NCBI GenBank assembly: GCA_036273515.1
Contig: DASUHM010000072.1
Location: 1-43,047, forward strand
Length of the DNA: 43,047 nucleotides
Direction of reading: 5' to 3'
Origin: Gaiellales bacterium
GTDB taxonomy: Bacteria > Actinomycetota > Thermoleophilia > Gaiellales > JAICJC01
The position numbers and the translations under genes are program-made. Under the pieces are notes generated by a model that was given only the letters and a program-made list of their open reading frames with translations, was not told where the DNA came from and made no database searches. Of this stretch, positions 30,491-38,207 are shown piece by piece (positions within the stretch are counted from its first letter, which is position 1; the number at the start of each line of letters is the position of its first letter).

Positions 30491-32480
30491 CGACGCTCAC
30501 GAGCCGGCCCGGCACGACGATCACCCGCGCGACGCTGCGCCCGTCCAGGTGGCGCGTGACCGCGGGATGCGCCAGCGCCGCCGCCCGGATCGCGTCCTCG
30601 CCGGCCCCGGCCGGCAGCTCGACCTCGCCGCGCACGCGGCCGTCGACCTGAACCGCCAGCCGCTGGGTCGGCGCGGCCGCGAGCGCCGGATCGGCCTGCG
30701 GCCAGGCGGCGGCCGTGGCCCTGCCCTCCCGGCCCAGGGACCCCGTCCAGAGCTCGTCGGCCAGGTGGGGCGCGAACGGGGCCAGGAGCACGACGAGCGT
30801 CTCCACGGCCTCGGCGGCCGCCGGGGAGCCGGGCGTCGCCCGCGCCGCCGCACCGTGGAGGGTCATCAGCTCGGCCACGGCGGCGTTGAAGCGGAAGCCC
30901 TCGACCGCCACGGTCACGGCCGCGATGGCGCGGTGGGTCGTTCTCCGCAGCGCCGCCTCGGCGGCGGGATCGGCGTCCGTTGCGGACACGGCGGCGGCCA
31001 CGCCGGTCACCAGGCGGTGGACGCGCGCCAGGAACCGCGCGGCCGCGGCGACGCCGTCCGGGTCGTAGCGCATGTCGTCGGCGAACGCCGCGGCGAAGGC
31101 GATGTAGACGCGCAGCGCGTCGGCGCCGTGCTGCGCGATCACCTCCTCGGGCGTCACCACGTTCCCGCGCGACTTCGACATCCGCACCCAGCGCCACTCG
31201 AGCTCGTCGGCGGTGTATCCGGCAGCCTCCTCGGGCGAGAGCGCCCGGAAGCGGCGGCCGCCGGGACCGTCGGCGACCTCGATGCCCGGCGTCCACGCCA
31301 GCAGCGAGCCCTGGTTTCGCAGCGCCTGGAACGGCTCCGCGAACGGGACGATTCCGGCGTCGTGGAGCACCTTCGTCACGAAGCGCGCGTACAGCAGATG
31401 CGCCACGGCGTGCTCGGCGCCGCCGCAGTAGCGGTCGATCGCGCCCCAGCGGGCGATCAGCTCCGGCGCGGCGTACGTGTCGGGGTTGTGTGGGTCGCAG
31501 AAGCGCAGGAAGTACCAGGCCGAGCAGGCGAAACCGGCCATCGTGTCGGTCTCGCGGCGGGCCTTGCCACCGCACGCCGGGCAGGCCGTGCGCACGAACT
31601 CCGGGATCGCAGCCAGCGGCGACTCGCCGGTGCCGGTCGGCTCGTAGCGCTCGACCTGCGGCAGCAGCACCGGCAGCTGCGTCTCCGGCACGGGAACGAG
31701 GCCGCAGCGCGCGCACTCGACCATCGGGATCGGGCAGCCCCAGTAGCGCTGGCGCGAGACCAGCCAGTCGTGCATCCGGGGATTGGCCGGGTCGCCGATC
31801 CAGTCGCGCTGGGCCGCCTTGATGCCGTCCGGCCAGTCCAGGCCCTCGAGGTCGTCGGCCAGCCGCCGCGCGTAGTCGGTGATGCGGAAGAACCATTGCC
31901 GCCGCGGCCGCTCCTCGACCGCCGCGTCGCAGCGCCAGCAGCGGCCGCCCAGGACCTCCTCATTCGCGAGGCCGGTCTCGCAGCCCGGGCACCAGTTGAT
32001 CGCCGCTTCGGCGCGATAGGCCAGCCTGCGCCGGTGCAGCAGCAGGAAGAGCGCCTGCGTGTGCCGGTAGTACTCCGGGTCGGCCGAGCTGAGCTCCCGC
32101 TCCCAGTCGTACGAGCAGCCGATCGACTCCAGCGTGCGCCGGTAGCGGGCGGCGTACTCGGCGACCATCGCCGCGGGATGGCGGCCGCGCCGGATGGCCT
32201 CGTTCTCGGCCGGCTGGCCGAAGGCGTCCCAGCCCATCGGATGCAGCACCTCGAAGCCCTGCATCCGCTTCAGCCGGCTGTAGATGTCCGCCGGCACGTA
32301 GTTCTTGCAGTGCCCGACCGAGAGACCGGCGCCGGACGGGTAGGGGAAGAACTCGAGCAGGTAGAGCGGCGGCCGTTCCGAGCGGTCGTCCGCCCGGAAC
32401 GCGCCCTCGGCGCGCCAGCGCTCCTGCCACCCGGCCTCGAACGCGCCGGGGTCGTAGCCGTCTTCGGGTTTCTCGCGCAT
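30477..32480 (-). CDS. leuS: Leucyl-tRNA synthetase lacking the CP1 editing domain
   Basis: From ATG 32480 (GAGGAG five bases upstream) the product is 667 residues, against about 800-970 for common LeuRS. It has PYPSGAGLSVGH (HIGH motif as SVGH, S54 in place of His), GWDAFGQPAEN, the zinc cysteines C164, C167, C181, C184, WIG at 227-229, HDWLVSRQRYWG at 237-248, DTMAGFACSAWYFLRF, RMSKSRGN (433-440), and the C-terminal tRNA-elbow domain ending VIVVPGRLVSVV. Only seven residues separate WIG from the HDWL motif, where LeuRS normally carries about 200 residues of CP1 with the TTRPDT editing site. So it should charge tRNA but not proofread. Mycoplasma mobile LeuRS is a known precedent. It may be the sole enzyme or a specialised paralogue. 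The frame extends to 32603 but without a ribosome site. Confidence 0.88.
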   Translation of the reverse strand: MREKPEDGYDPGAFEAGWQERWRAEGAFRADDRSERPPLYLLEFFPYPSGAGLSVGHCKNYVPADIYSRLKRMQGFEVLHPMGWDAFGQPAENEAIRRGRHPAAMVAEYAARYRRTLESIGCSYDWERELSSADPEYYRHTQALFLLLHRRRLAYRAEAAINWCPGCETGLANEEVLGGRCWRCDAAVEERPRRQWFFRITDYARRLADDLEGLDWPDGIKAAQRDWIGDPANPRMHDWLVSRQRYWGCPIPMVECARCGLVPVPETQLPVLLPQVERYEPTGTGESPLAAIPEFVRTACPACGGKARRETDTMAGFACSAWYFLRFCDPHNPDTYAAPELIARWGAIDRYCGGAEHAVAHLLYARFVTKVLHDAGIVPFAEPFQALRNQGSLLAWTPGIEVADGPGGRRFRALSPEEAAGYTADELEWRWVRMSKSRGNVVTPEEVIAQHGADALRVYIAFAAAFADDMRYDPDGVAAAARFLARVHRLVTGVAAAVSATDADPAAEAALRRTTHRAIAAVTVAVEGFRFNAAVAELMTLHGAAARATPGSPAAAEAVETLVVLLAPFAPHLADELWTGSLGREGRATAAAWPQADPALAAAPTQRLAVQVDGRVRGEVELPAGAGEDAIRAAALAHPAVTRHLDGRSVARVIVVPGRLVSVVSAS

Positions 32481-32544
32481 CTCGATCTCCTCGCATGGAT
32501 CGTCCTTTGGACCGGGGGGGCCGGGCGAGGAGCGAGCGGCGCGG

Positions 32545-32655
32545 CTAGCGCATGCCGGCCCGGCCCCCGTCCAGCCCGCCGGTAAGCGGGAGGCGGAGCG
32601 CACCGAGGCCGAGCATGTGCAGGGCTGCCATGCCCAGGAGTATACGAGCCGTCAT
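32545..32655 (-). CDS. 36-residue leucine-rich ORF between queA-like gene and leuS
   Basis: The ATG at 32655 overlaps the queA-like stop (ATGA) and the frame ends 64 bases before the leuS ATG. It begins MTARILLGMAALHMLGLGAL and has nine leucines in 36 residues. That position, composition and size fit an attenuation leader for leuS, as with leuL, or a small membrane peptide, since residues 4-24 are hydrophobic. Leucine is common in GC-rich frames, so chance cannot be excluded. I find no classical terminator between it and leuS, only a short GTCC-AAA-GGAC hairpin. Confidence 0.45.
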   Translation of the reverse strand: MTARILLGMAALHMLGLGALRLPLTGGLDGGRAGMR

Positions 32656-33671
32656 GGCAAGATCAGGTTGAGATCGCCGAACTCGTGCCACAGGTAGCGG
32701 CCGGCGGCCGCAGCGGCGTAGCAGCGCTCGACGATGTCGCGGCCGGCGACCGCGCGGACGAGGTCGATGTGGGTGGCCTCGGGCGCGTGCCAGCCGGTCA
32801 GGAGGCCGTCGACGGCATGGACGCCGCGGTGCTCGTCGATCACGAGCTCGGTCCAGCCCTCGCTCGGGGTCACCGTCCCGTCGGCGTCCGCGGCCGTCTC
32901 CAGGGCGCGAACCGCGGTCGTCCCCACGGCGACGACGCGGCCGCCGCCGGCATGCACCGCGTTCACGTGGCGCGCGGTCGCGTCCGGCACCCGGAACCAC
33001 TCCGGGAACGGCGGCTCGCCGGTCTCGGGCGAGGACACGCCGGTGTGCAGCACGATCGGCGCGATCTCGACGCCGGCGGCCACGAGCTCGACGACCAGGT
33101 CGGCCGTGAAGGGGCGGGCGGCGCTCGGCATCTCCGCGCTGCCCGGCTCGGTGGCGAAGACGGTCTGGTAGTCCTCGATCGGCCAGTCCGCGCCGGCGTA
33201 CGAGTAGCGGATCGGGCGGCCGTGGGCCTCGAGGTGCTCGTGCAGGCCGACCGGGAGATCGATCCGGGCCCGCCATAGCCGCGGGCCGCCGCCCAGCAGG
33301 CGCACGCGGCCGCCGCCGGCGAGCGCGAGCCGCCAGCCGCGCCGGGCGCCGGGAAAGGGCAGCGAGCCCGGCCCTGCGGGCACCCGCAGCTCGACCGTCC
33401 ACATGCCGTCGGCCTGGCCGTGGCCGGGCACCGGCGTCGAGAGGTGGACGCGCAGGTGGCGGCCGTCCGGCCCGAGGGCGTCGAGCGCCGCAGGGAGAGT
33501 GGCCGACGTGTTCACGACCAGCAGGTCGCCCGGCCCGAGCAGGCGGGGCAGGTCGCGGAAGATCGCGTGCTCGACGCCGCCTGGCCGGCCGACCAGCACG
33601 CGCACGGCGTCGCGGGCGATGCCGCGCCGCTCCGGAGGGGCGGTGGCCTCCGCGAGGGGGACGGCGCTCAT
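32652..33671 (-). CDS. queA: QueA-like S-adenosylmethionine:tRNA ribosyltransferase-isomerase family protein, divergent
   Basis: QueA transfers and isomerises the ribosyl of SAM onto deazaguanine in tRNA during queuosine synthesis. This 339-residue protein keeps the outline: FRDLPRLLGPGDLLVVNTSA, YQTVFATEPGSAEMPSAARPF, IVLHTGVSS, RVVAVGTTAVRALE, GWHAPEATHIDLV and YLWHEFGDLNLIL. Several family motifs differ: NTSATLPA replaces NDTRVIPAR and EMPSAARPFT replaces AAPTAGLHFT. The fold is clear but the same substrate is not assured, and no queC, queD, queE, queF or tgt is nearby. It overlaps the dehydrogenase (ATGA) before it and the small ORF after it, so it lies mid-operon with leuS. Confidence 0.8.
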   Translation of the reverse strand: MSAVPLAEATAPPERRGIARDAVRVLVGRPGGVEHAIFRDLPRLLGPGDLLVVNTSATLPAALDALGPDGRHLRVHLSTPVPGHGQADGMWTVELRVPAGPGSLPFPGARRGWRLALAGGGRVRLLGGGPRLWRARIDLPVGLHEHLEAHGRPIRYSYAGADWPIEDYQTVFATEPGSAEMPSAARPFTADLVVELVAAGVEIAPIVLHTGVSSPETGEPPFPEWFRVPDATARHVNAVHAGGGRVVAVGTTAVRALETAADADGTVTPSEGWTELVIDEHRGVHAVDGLLTGWHAPEATHIDLVRAVAGRDIVERCYAAAAAGRYLWHEFGDLNLILP

Positions 33672-34369
33672 ACCGCCGCCTCGGAGCGGTCGAGCTCGCG
33701 GGCGCGATAGCGGCCCGACGGCAGGTCGCCCTCGATCAGCTGGAGCAGCCCGGGCACGCTCGTCTCGGGCAGCGGCCGGTCGGAGATGTCCTCTCCCGGG
33801 AACGCCTGCTGGTGCATGCGCGTGCGCATGTCGCCGGGATCGGCCCAGTAGACGCGCAGGCCCGGGTGCTCGGCGGCGAGCACGTTCGAGAGCTGCTCGA
33901 GCGCCGCCTTGGACGAGCCGTAGCCGCCCCAGCCGGGGTAGTTCTCGACGCCGGCGTCGGAGGTGATGTTGAGGACGGTGCCGCCCGCCGCCGCGAGCGT
34001 GGGCAGCGCCAGCTGGATCAGCCCGAGCGGGGCGAGCACGTTGATGCGATAGACCGCGTCGAGCAGCTCGAGCGGGTAGGCGTCGAGGTCGGGCTGCGGG
34101 CTCGGCCCGAGCACGGACGCGTTGTTCACGAGCAGCCGCAGCCGGCCCATGCGGACGGCCGCGGCGACGAGCTCCTCGCGGTGGGCCGGGTCGGCCACGT
34201 CGCCGGGGATCGCCGTCACGGCCGTGCGCCGGGCGAGCGCCGCCTGCGCCGCCTCGAGGTCGTCGGATCCGCGCGCGTCGATCGCGAGGCCGTAGCCGCG
34301 GTCGGCGAGCGCCTGCGCCAGCGCCAGCCCGAGGCCGCGCGACGCGCCTGTGATGAGTGCGATTTCCAT
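33668..34369 (-). CDS. Short-chain dehydrogenase/reductase (SDR)
   Basis: From ATG 34369 the product is 233 residues. It opens IALITGASRGLGLALAQALA (TGxxxGxG cofactor motif), has VNNASVLGPSP, the catalytic serine in NITSDAG, and YGSSKAAL with the catalytic Tyr and Lys. Residues DARGSDD after the second strand suggest NAD(H) or NADP(H) binding without a sure choice. It is the first gene of an operon with the QueA-like protein, whose ATG overlaps its stop. A TAGCGT box, seven bases before the ATG, and a GGAGGG between them suit initiation here. The substrate is unknown. Confidence 0.9.
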   Translation of the reverse strand: MEIALITGASRGLGLALAQALADRGYGLAIDARGSDDLEAAQAALARRTAVTAIPGDVADPAHREELVAAAVRMGRLRLLVNNASVLGPSPQPDLDAYPLELLDAVYRINVLAPLGLIQLALPTLAAAGGTVLNITSDAGVENYPGWGGYGSSKAALEQLSNVLAAEHPGLRVYWADPGDMRTRMHQQAFPGEDISDRPLPETSVPGLLQLIEGDLPSGRYRARELDRSEAAV

Positions 34370-34376
34370 GCCCTCC

Positions 34377-34382
34377 ACGCTA
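34377..34382 (-). promoter_or_regulatory. Candidate -10 box (TAGCGT) for the SDR operon
   Basis: On the minus strand TAGCGT is followed by seven bases (GGAGGGC) and ATG 34369. It fits the TANNNT pattern seen before other genes here. No -35 is clear. Confidence 0.4.
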
Positions 34383-34429
34383 GGCACGGGCGGGCCGCGC
34401 CGCCTCGGGCGGCGGTCGCGACCTGGACG

Positions 34430-34441
34430 GGACCTTGGTCC
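34430..34441. promoter_or_regulatory. Inverted repeat GGACC-TT-GGTCC upstream of the SDR operon
   Basis: Two 5-bp arms flank two bases, about 50 bp upstream of the SDR -10 box and 14 bp beyond the stop of the ABC permease. It resembles the GGGAC-n-GTCCC half-site layout of DosR/NarL-type regulators. It could instead be a weak terminator for the ABC operon. No regulator gene of that type is in the window. Confidence 0.3.
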
Positions 34442-34455
34442 TACTCCCCGGGGCT

Positions 34456-35292
34456 CTACCCCGACCGCTTCAGGCGCCCATGCTGCTTGGCGTACCGCTC
34501 GCCCAGCGCGAACACGTACAGGCCGAGCGGCACGGCGACGACGCCGATCAGGATCAGCGGCCACAGGTCGTCCCACACCGCCCCGACGGTGGCGCCGTCG
34601 AGGATCGCCCGGCGGGCGCCCTCGAGCGTGTAGGTGGCCGGCGAGAGCACCGACAGCCACTGCATCCACTGCGGCAGCACCGACACCGGGTAGTAGACGC
34701 CGGAGACGACGAGCAAGAGGCCCTGGGCGATGAACCCGAGCTGGGTGCCCTTCTCCGGCGACACGAGCGGCAGCACCGCCGTCATCATCCCGATGCCGAC
34801 GAACGAGAACGACGACGCCGCCAGCACCACGGTTGCCGTCGCGAAGTTGGGGTTCGTGAAGTGCACCCCCAGCATCACGGCGACGAGCCCGAACAGCGCC
34901 ACGGTGCGGATCACGCCGTAGAGGACCGCGAACGCGCCCATGCCGAGCAGGTGGGCGGGCCGCGAGAGCGGCGCCATGAACGTGTACTCGATCGTGCCCT
35001 CCCAGCGCTCCCAGGCCACCGTCTCGGTCTCGATCTCGAAGACCAGTCCGAGGTACGACCAGACCACCGCGCCGATCAGGAGGATGATCATCTCCCGGTT
35101 CACGTCGAGGTGGTAGCCGCCGGCCTCGACGCCCTTGGCGATGAACACGATCGTGAGCGTGTTCGCCACGGTGTAGAGGAACCAGGCCAGCTCCCACCAG
35201 ACGAACCGGCGGATCAGGTATGTGTTGCGCTCGACGATCCCCGCGAAGCCGACCAGCTCGCGGCGGAGCGCGCCCGTCGTCTCGCCCCTCAT
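34456..35292 (-). CDS. ABC-2 type transporter permease
   Basis: From ATG 35292 the product is 278 residues with six predicted helices, including VNREMIILLIGAVVWSYLGL, the conserved WERWEGTIEYTFMAPLSRP region before the third helix, TQLGFIAQGLLLVVSGVYYP (the ABC-2 signature near helix 5), and a last helix ILIGVVAVPLGLYVFAL. Together with the ATPase before it (overlapping ATGA) it forms a two-gene exporter. The cargo is unknown: drug, lipid or polysaccharide are possible. The frame runs upstream to 36228 but that part is the ATPase out of frame. Confidence 0.9.
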   Translation of the reverse strand: MRGETTGALRRELVGFAGIVERNTYLIRRFVWWELAWFLYTVANTLTIVFIAKGVEAGGYHLDVNREMIILLIGAVVWSYLGLVFEIETETVAWERWEGTIEYTFMAPLSRPAHLLGMGAFAVLYGVIRTVALFGLVAVMLGVHFTNPNFATATVVLAASSFSFVGIGMMTAVLPLVSPEKGTQLGFIAQGLLLVVSGVYYPVSVLPQWMQWLSVLSPATYTLEGARRAILDGATVGAVWDDLWPLILIGVVAVPLGLYVFALGERYAKQHGRLKRSG

Positions 35293-36104
35293 GCGTGCAC
35301 CTCCTCTTCGGCCTCGTCCTCGAAGCTGCGGCCGGTGGCGGCCATGAACGCGTCCTCGAGCGTCTCGGCGCCGTAGCGCTCGCGCACCTCGGCCGGCGTG
35401 TCGAGCGCCAGCAGGACGCCCTCGTGCAGGATCCCGACCCGGTCGGCCAGCGCCTCGGCCTCGGTCATGTCGTGCGTGCAGAGCAGGATCGTGCAGTCGT
35501 GCCGGCGGCGCATGTCGCGCACGAGCTCCTGTACCTCGAGCTTGGAGCGCGGGTCGAGGCCGGTCGTCGGCTCGTCGAGCAGGAGCAGCACCGGCGAGGT
35601 GAGCAGCGCCCGGGCCAGCGCGATCTTCTGCTGCATGCCGCGGGACAGGTCCTCCATCGGCTCGCCCCGCCGCTCGGGCGGGAAGCCGACGCGGCGCAGG
35701 ATCTCCGGGATCGCGGTGCGCGTCTGCCTGGGCGTCAGGCCGTAGAAGCGGGCCGAGTAGCTCAGGTTCTCGTCCGGCGACATGCGCTTGAAGAACGACG
35801 CCTCGACCGAGACCCGGTTCACGAGCCGCTGCACCGCGCGCGGCTTGGCGGCGACGTCGATGCCGAACACGCGGGCGCTGCCGCCGTCGTGCAGGAGCAG
35901 CGTCGAGAGCACGCGCACGAGCGTCGACTTGCCGGAGCCGTTCTGGCCGAGGATGGCGACGCACTCGCCGCGGGCGACGGTGAAGCTGACGTCCCGCAGC
36001 GCGGGCACGCGCCGGCGCCGCACCTGCCCGCGCATGCGGCTGCCGTCGCGGCGGATGAACTCCTTGCGCAGATCGCAGACTTCGACGGCAGGTTCGGCGG
36101 ACAC
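35289..36104 (-). CDS. ABC transporter ATP-binding protein
   Basis: From GTG 36104 (GAGGGGG upstream) the product is 271 residues. It has Walker A GQNGSGKST (53-61), Q-loop region VNRVSVEASFFKRMSPDEN, signature LSRGMQQ (153-159), Walker B LLLLDEPT (173-180), D-loop GLDP and H-switch CTHDMTEA. The domain is of the DRA/CcmA exporter group, with a C-terminal extension of about 40 acidic residues. It pairs with the permease encoded next. The sugar transferase and ATP-grasp gene lie divergent to this gene. Confidence 0.94.
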   Translation of the reverse strand: MSAEPAVEVCDLRKEFIRRDGSRMRGQVRRRRVPALRDVSFTVARGECVAILGQNGSGKSTLVRVLSTLLLHDGGSARVFGIDVAAKPRAVQRLVNRVSVEASFFKRMSPDENLSYSARFYGLTPRQTRTAIPEILRRVGFPPERRGEPMEDLSRGMQQKIALARALLTSPVLLLLDEPTTGLDPRSKLEVQELVRDMRRRHDCTILLCTHDMTEAEALADRVGILHEGVLLALDTPAEVRERYGAETLEDAFMAATGRSFEDEAEEEVHA

Positions 36105-36332
36105 GCGGCCCCCTCGGAGGGACGATGGACCGCCCCGCGGGCACGAGCACCGGGACGGTGCGTGCGGCGGAGCGCTGGCGTTGATGGGGCGGCGACCTGG
36201 CCCGGGGACGACGTGCTCCCCGGCGCAACAGGCCACTCTATCACCGTTCGGTCGGTGCGGGCCCGGCGGGCGCGGAATGGCACACGGTGACACCGCCAAC
36301 TGCGTGCGTCGGTTGCCGGGCAGGGCGTTGGC

Positions 36333-36338
36333 TATGGT
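36333..36338 (+). promoter_or_regulatory. Candidate -10 box (TATGGT) for the sugar transferase gene
   Basis: TATGGT ends six bases before GTG 36345, with no Shine-Dalgarno sequence in between. The rest of the 240-bp gap (36105-36344) holds no gene I can support; it contains the start region of the divergent ABC operon. Confidence 0.35.
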
Positions 36339-36344
36339 TGGCCG

Positions 36345-36998
36345 GTGGAATCGGTCGCAGGAACCAACGGCGATCGGCCCGTCGCGGTGCGCCCGCGGCC
36401 GGCCGCGCTGGCGCTCAAGCGGACCCTGGACGCGACCCTCGCCGCGGCCGGCCTGGTGGTGCTCTCGCCGGTGCTGGCGGCGCTTGCCGCGGTCATCGTG
36501 ATCGAGGACGGGCTGCCGGTGCTCTTCCGCCAGGAGCGGGCCGGCCTCGACGGCGAGCCGTTCACGATCTTCAAGTTCCGCACGATGGTGCGCGACGCCG
36601 AGGCGCACGGCGACGGCTTCGCCGTGAACGAGGGCGACGATCGCATCCTGCGCACCGGCGACTTCTACCGCCGCTTCGGCCTCGACGAGCTGCCGCAGCT
36701 CTGGAACGTGCTGCGCGGCGACATGTCCCTGATCGGCCCGCGGCCGACGCTGATGCAGCAGGTGGAGCGCTACACGCCCCGCCAGCGGCTGCGGCTGCGC
36801 ATGCGCCCCGGCGTGACCGGGTGGTCGCAGATCCACGGCCGCACCTCGATCCCGTGGTCGCGCCGGATCGAGCTCGACGTCTGGTATGTCGAGAACTGGT
36901 CGCTGCGGCTCGACGCGCGCATCCTGTGGCGCACGGTCGGCCAGATGACCCGGCCGGGCGAGACGTACAAGGGGACGACGGGCGGCTGGGACCTGTGA
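36345..36998 (+). CDS. Polyprenyl-phosphate sugar-1-phosphate transferase
   Basis: The 217-residue protein is the catalytic half of the WcaJ/WbaP/PglC family, which starts a glycan by moving a sugar 1-phosphate onto a lipid carrier in the membrane. Features are one N-terminal hydrophobic (re-entrant) helix (about 26-50), LFRQERAGLDGEPFTIFKFR, the FGLDELPQLWNVLRGDMSLI region with the conserved DE dyad, GPRP, and RMRPGVTGWSQIHGRTSI. The short form lacks the extra N-terminal helices of WcaJ, as in PglC. The GTG start is leaderless in appearance. The stop overlaps the next gene. The glycan is unknown. Confidence 0.92.
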   Translation: MESVAGTNGDRPVAVRPRPAALALKRTLDATLAAAGLVVLSPVLAALAAVIVIEDGLPVLFRQERAGLDGEPFTIFKFRTMVRDAEAHGDGFAVNEGDDRILRTGDFYRRFGLDELPQLWNVLRGDMSLIGPRPTLMQQVERYTPRQRLRLRMRPGVTGWSQIHGRTSIPWSRRIELDVWYVENWSLRLDARILWRTVGQMTRPGETYKGTTGGWDL

Positions 36999-38014
36999 GC
37001 AAACGCTCGGTGCTGCTCACCTGCGCCGGCCTGCGCGTCGACGTCGTCCGCGCGTTCCGCGAGGCGCTCGACGGGCTCGGCTGGGACGGCGACGTCGTCG
37101 CCGTCGACGCCAACCCGCTCGCGCCCGCGCTGGTGAAGGCCGACCGCGGCGTCGTCGTGCCGCACGCGTCGAGCCCGGATTACGTCCCGACGCTCGCCGA
37201 GCTCGTCACCGCCCACGGCGTGCGGGCGGTGCTGCCGCTGGCCGATCTCGACAACGTCGAGCTCGTCACCGGCCGGGAGCAGATCGAGGCCGCCGGCGCG
37301 GCCCTGCTCCTGCCCGACCTGGCCGTCGCCGAGGCGATGTTCGACAAGTACCGCTGCCACGAGGCGCTGTTGGCGGCGGGGCTGCCCTCGCCGGACACGT
37401 GGGTTCCGGAGGAGCTGCCCGCCGGCGCGCCGCTGCCCCTGCTGGTGAAGCGGCGGTGGGGGTACGCGTCGCGCGACATCTACCGCTGCGAGACGCTCGA
37501 CGAGGTGCGCTTCTTCGTCGGGTACGCCGGCGTGCCGGTGATCGTGCAGAAGTTCCTGCCCGGCGAGCAGTTCTCCATCGACGTCCTCTGCGATCTCGAC
37601 GGGCGGGCGCTGAACGCGATCCCGCGGACGATGATCGAGTCGAAGGGCGGCGAGTCGATCAAGGGCCAGACGATCGCCGACCAGCACCTGATCGACCTCG
37701 GCCGCACGGTTGCCGAGGGGCTGCGACTGGTCGGGCCGGCCACGATCCAGTGCTTCGACGAGCCCGAGGGCCTGCCGGTCACCGACATCAACACCCGCTT
37801 CGGCGGCGCGTTCCCGCTGCCGCTCGCGGCCGGGTCGCGGTATCCGGAGCTGATCCTGCGCATGGCTTGCGGCGAGCGGGTCGAGCCGCACGTGGGCCGC
37901 TTCACGCCCGGCGTCACGATGACCCGCTTCTACGACTCGGTGATCCTGCCGGAGGATGCCGGTCCGGCCGCGCCCGGCGGTGTCAGTGCCCGCCGCGGCG
38001 AGGTGCCGGGATAG
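36995..38014 (+). CDS. ATP-grasp ligase (CarB-like)
   Basis: From GTG 36995, overlapping the transferase stop, the product is 339 residues. It has a Rossmann-like N-terminal domain (RSVLLTCAGLRVDVVRAFRE, VVAVDANPLAPALVKAD) and an ATP-grasp core with LLVKRRWGYASRDIYRC, VIVQKFLPGEQFSIDVLCD and the metal-binding TDINTRFGGAFPLPLAAG. These fit the CarB-like ATP-grasp group often found in surface-polysaccharide clusters, where members ligate an acid to an amine, but the substrates cannot be named. Overlap with the sugar transferase supports a joint role, perhaps modifying the same glycan. The frame upstream of 36995 is not coding. Confidence 0.85.
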   Translation: MSKRSVLLTCAGLRVDVVRAFREALDGLGWDGDVVAVDANPLAPALVKADRGVVVPHASSPDYVPTLAELVTAHGVRAVLPLADLDNVELVTGREQIEAAGAALLLPDLAVAEAMFDKYRCHEALLAAGLPSPDTWVPEELPAGAPLPLLVKRRWGYASRDIYRCETLDEVRFFVGYAGVPVIVQKFLPGEQFSIDVLCDLDGRALNAIPRTMIESKGGESIKGQTIADQHLIDLGRTVAEGLRLVGPATIQCFDEPEGLPVTDINTRFGGAFPLPLAAGSRYPELILRMACGERVEPHVGRFTPGVTMTRFYDSVILPEDAGPAAPGGVSARRGEVPG

Positions 38015-38207
38015 CGGCCGGCGGCGGCAGCTCGTCGGCGTGGGCGACGAGCTCCGGCTGATCCCACCACGCGTTCGTGTGCCCGCACGCGTTCACGCAG
38101 GCGGGGCGGGGATGCTCGAACAGCCCGGTGATATCCGCCGGCGCGGGCCCGATCAGGACGACGATCGCCCCGGCGACCCCCAGCACCACGTCCCTCGGGC
38201 GCAGCAT
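37983..38207 (-). CDS. Small hypothetical membrane or secreted protein
   Basis: The frame encodes 74 residues. A basic start (MLRPRD) and a hydrophobic stretch (VVLGVAGAIVVLIG) are followed by CVNACGHTNAWWDQPE and a proline-rich end. The last 32 bases overlap the end of the ATP-grasp gene in antisense. I know of no family match. Supporting points are the signal-like start and tryptophans; against it are the size and the absence of a good ribosome site. Confidence 0.35.
   Translation of the reverse strand: MLRPRDVVLGVAGAIVVLIGPAPADITGLFEHPRPACVNACGHTNAWWDQPELVAHADELPPPAAIPAPRRGGH

Noticed and set aside
32481-32700. T-box riboswitch before leuS
   Set aside because: I looked for the conserved T-box bulge and antiterminator sequence and did not find them; the small Leu-rich ORF is the only leader signal visible.
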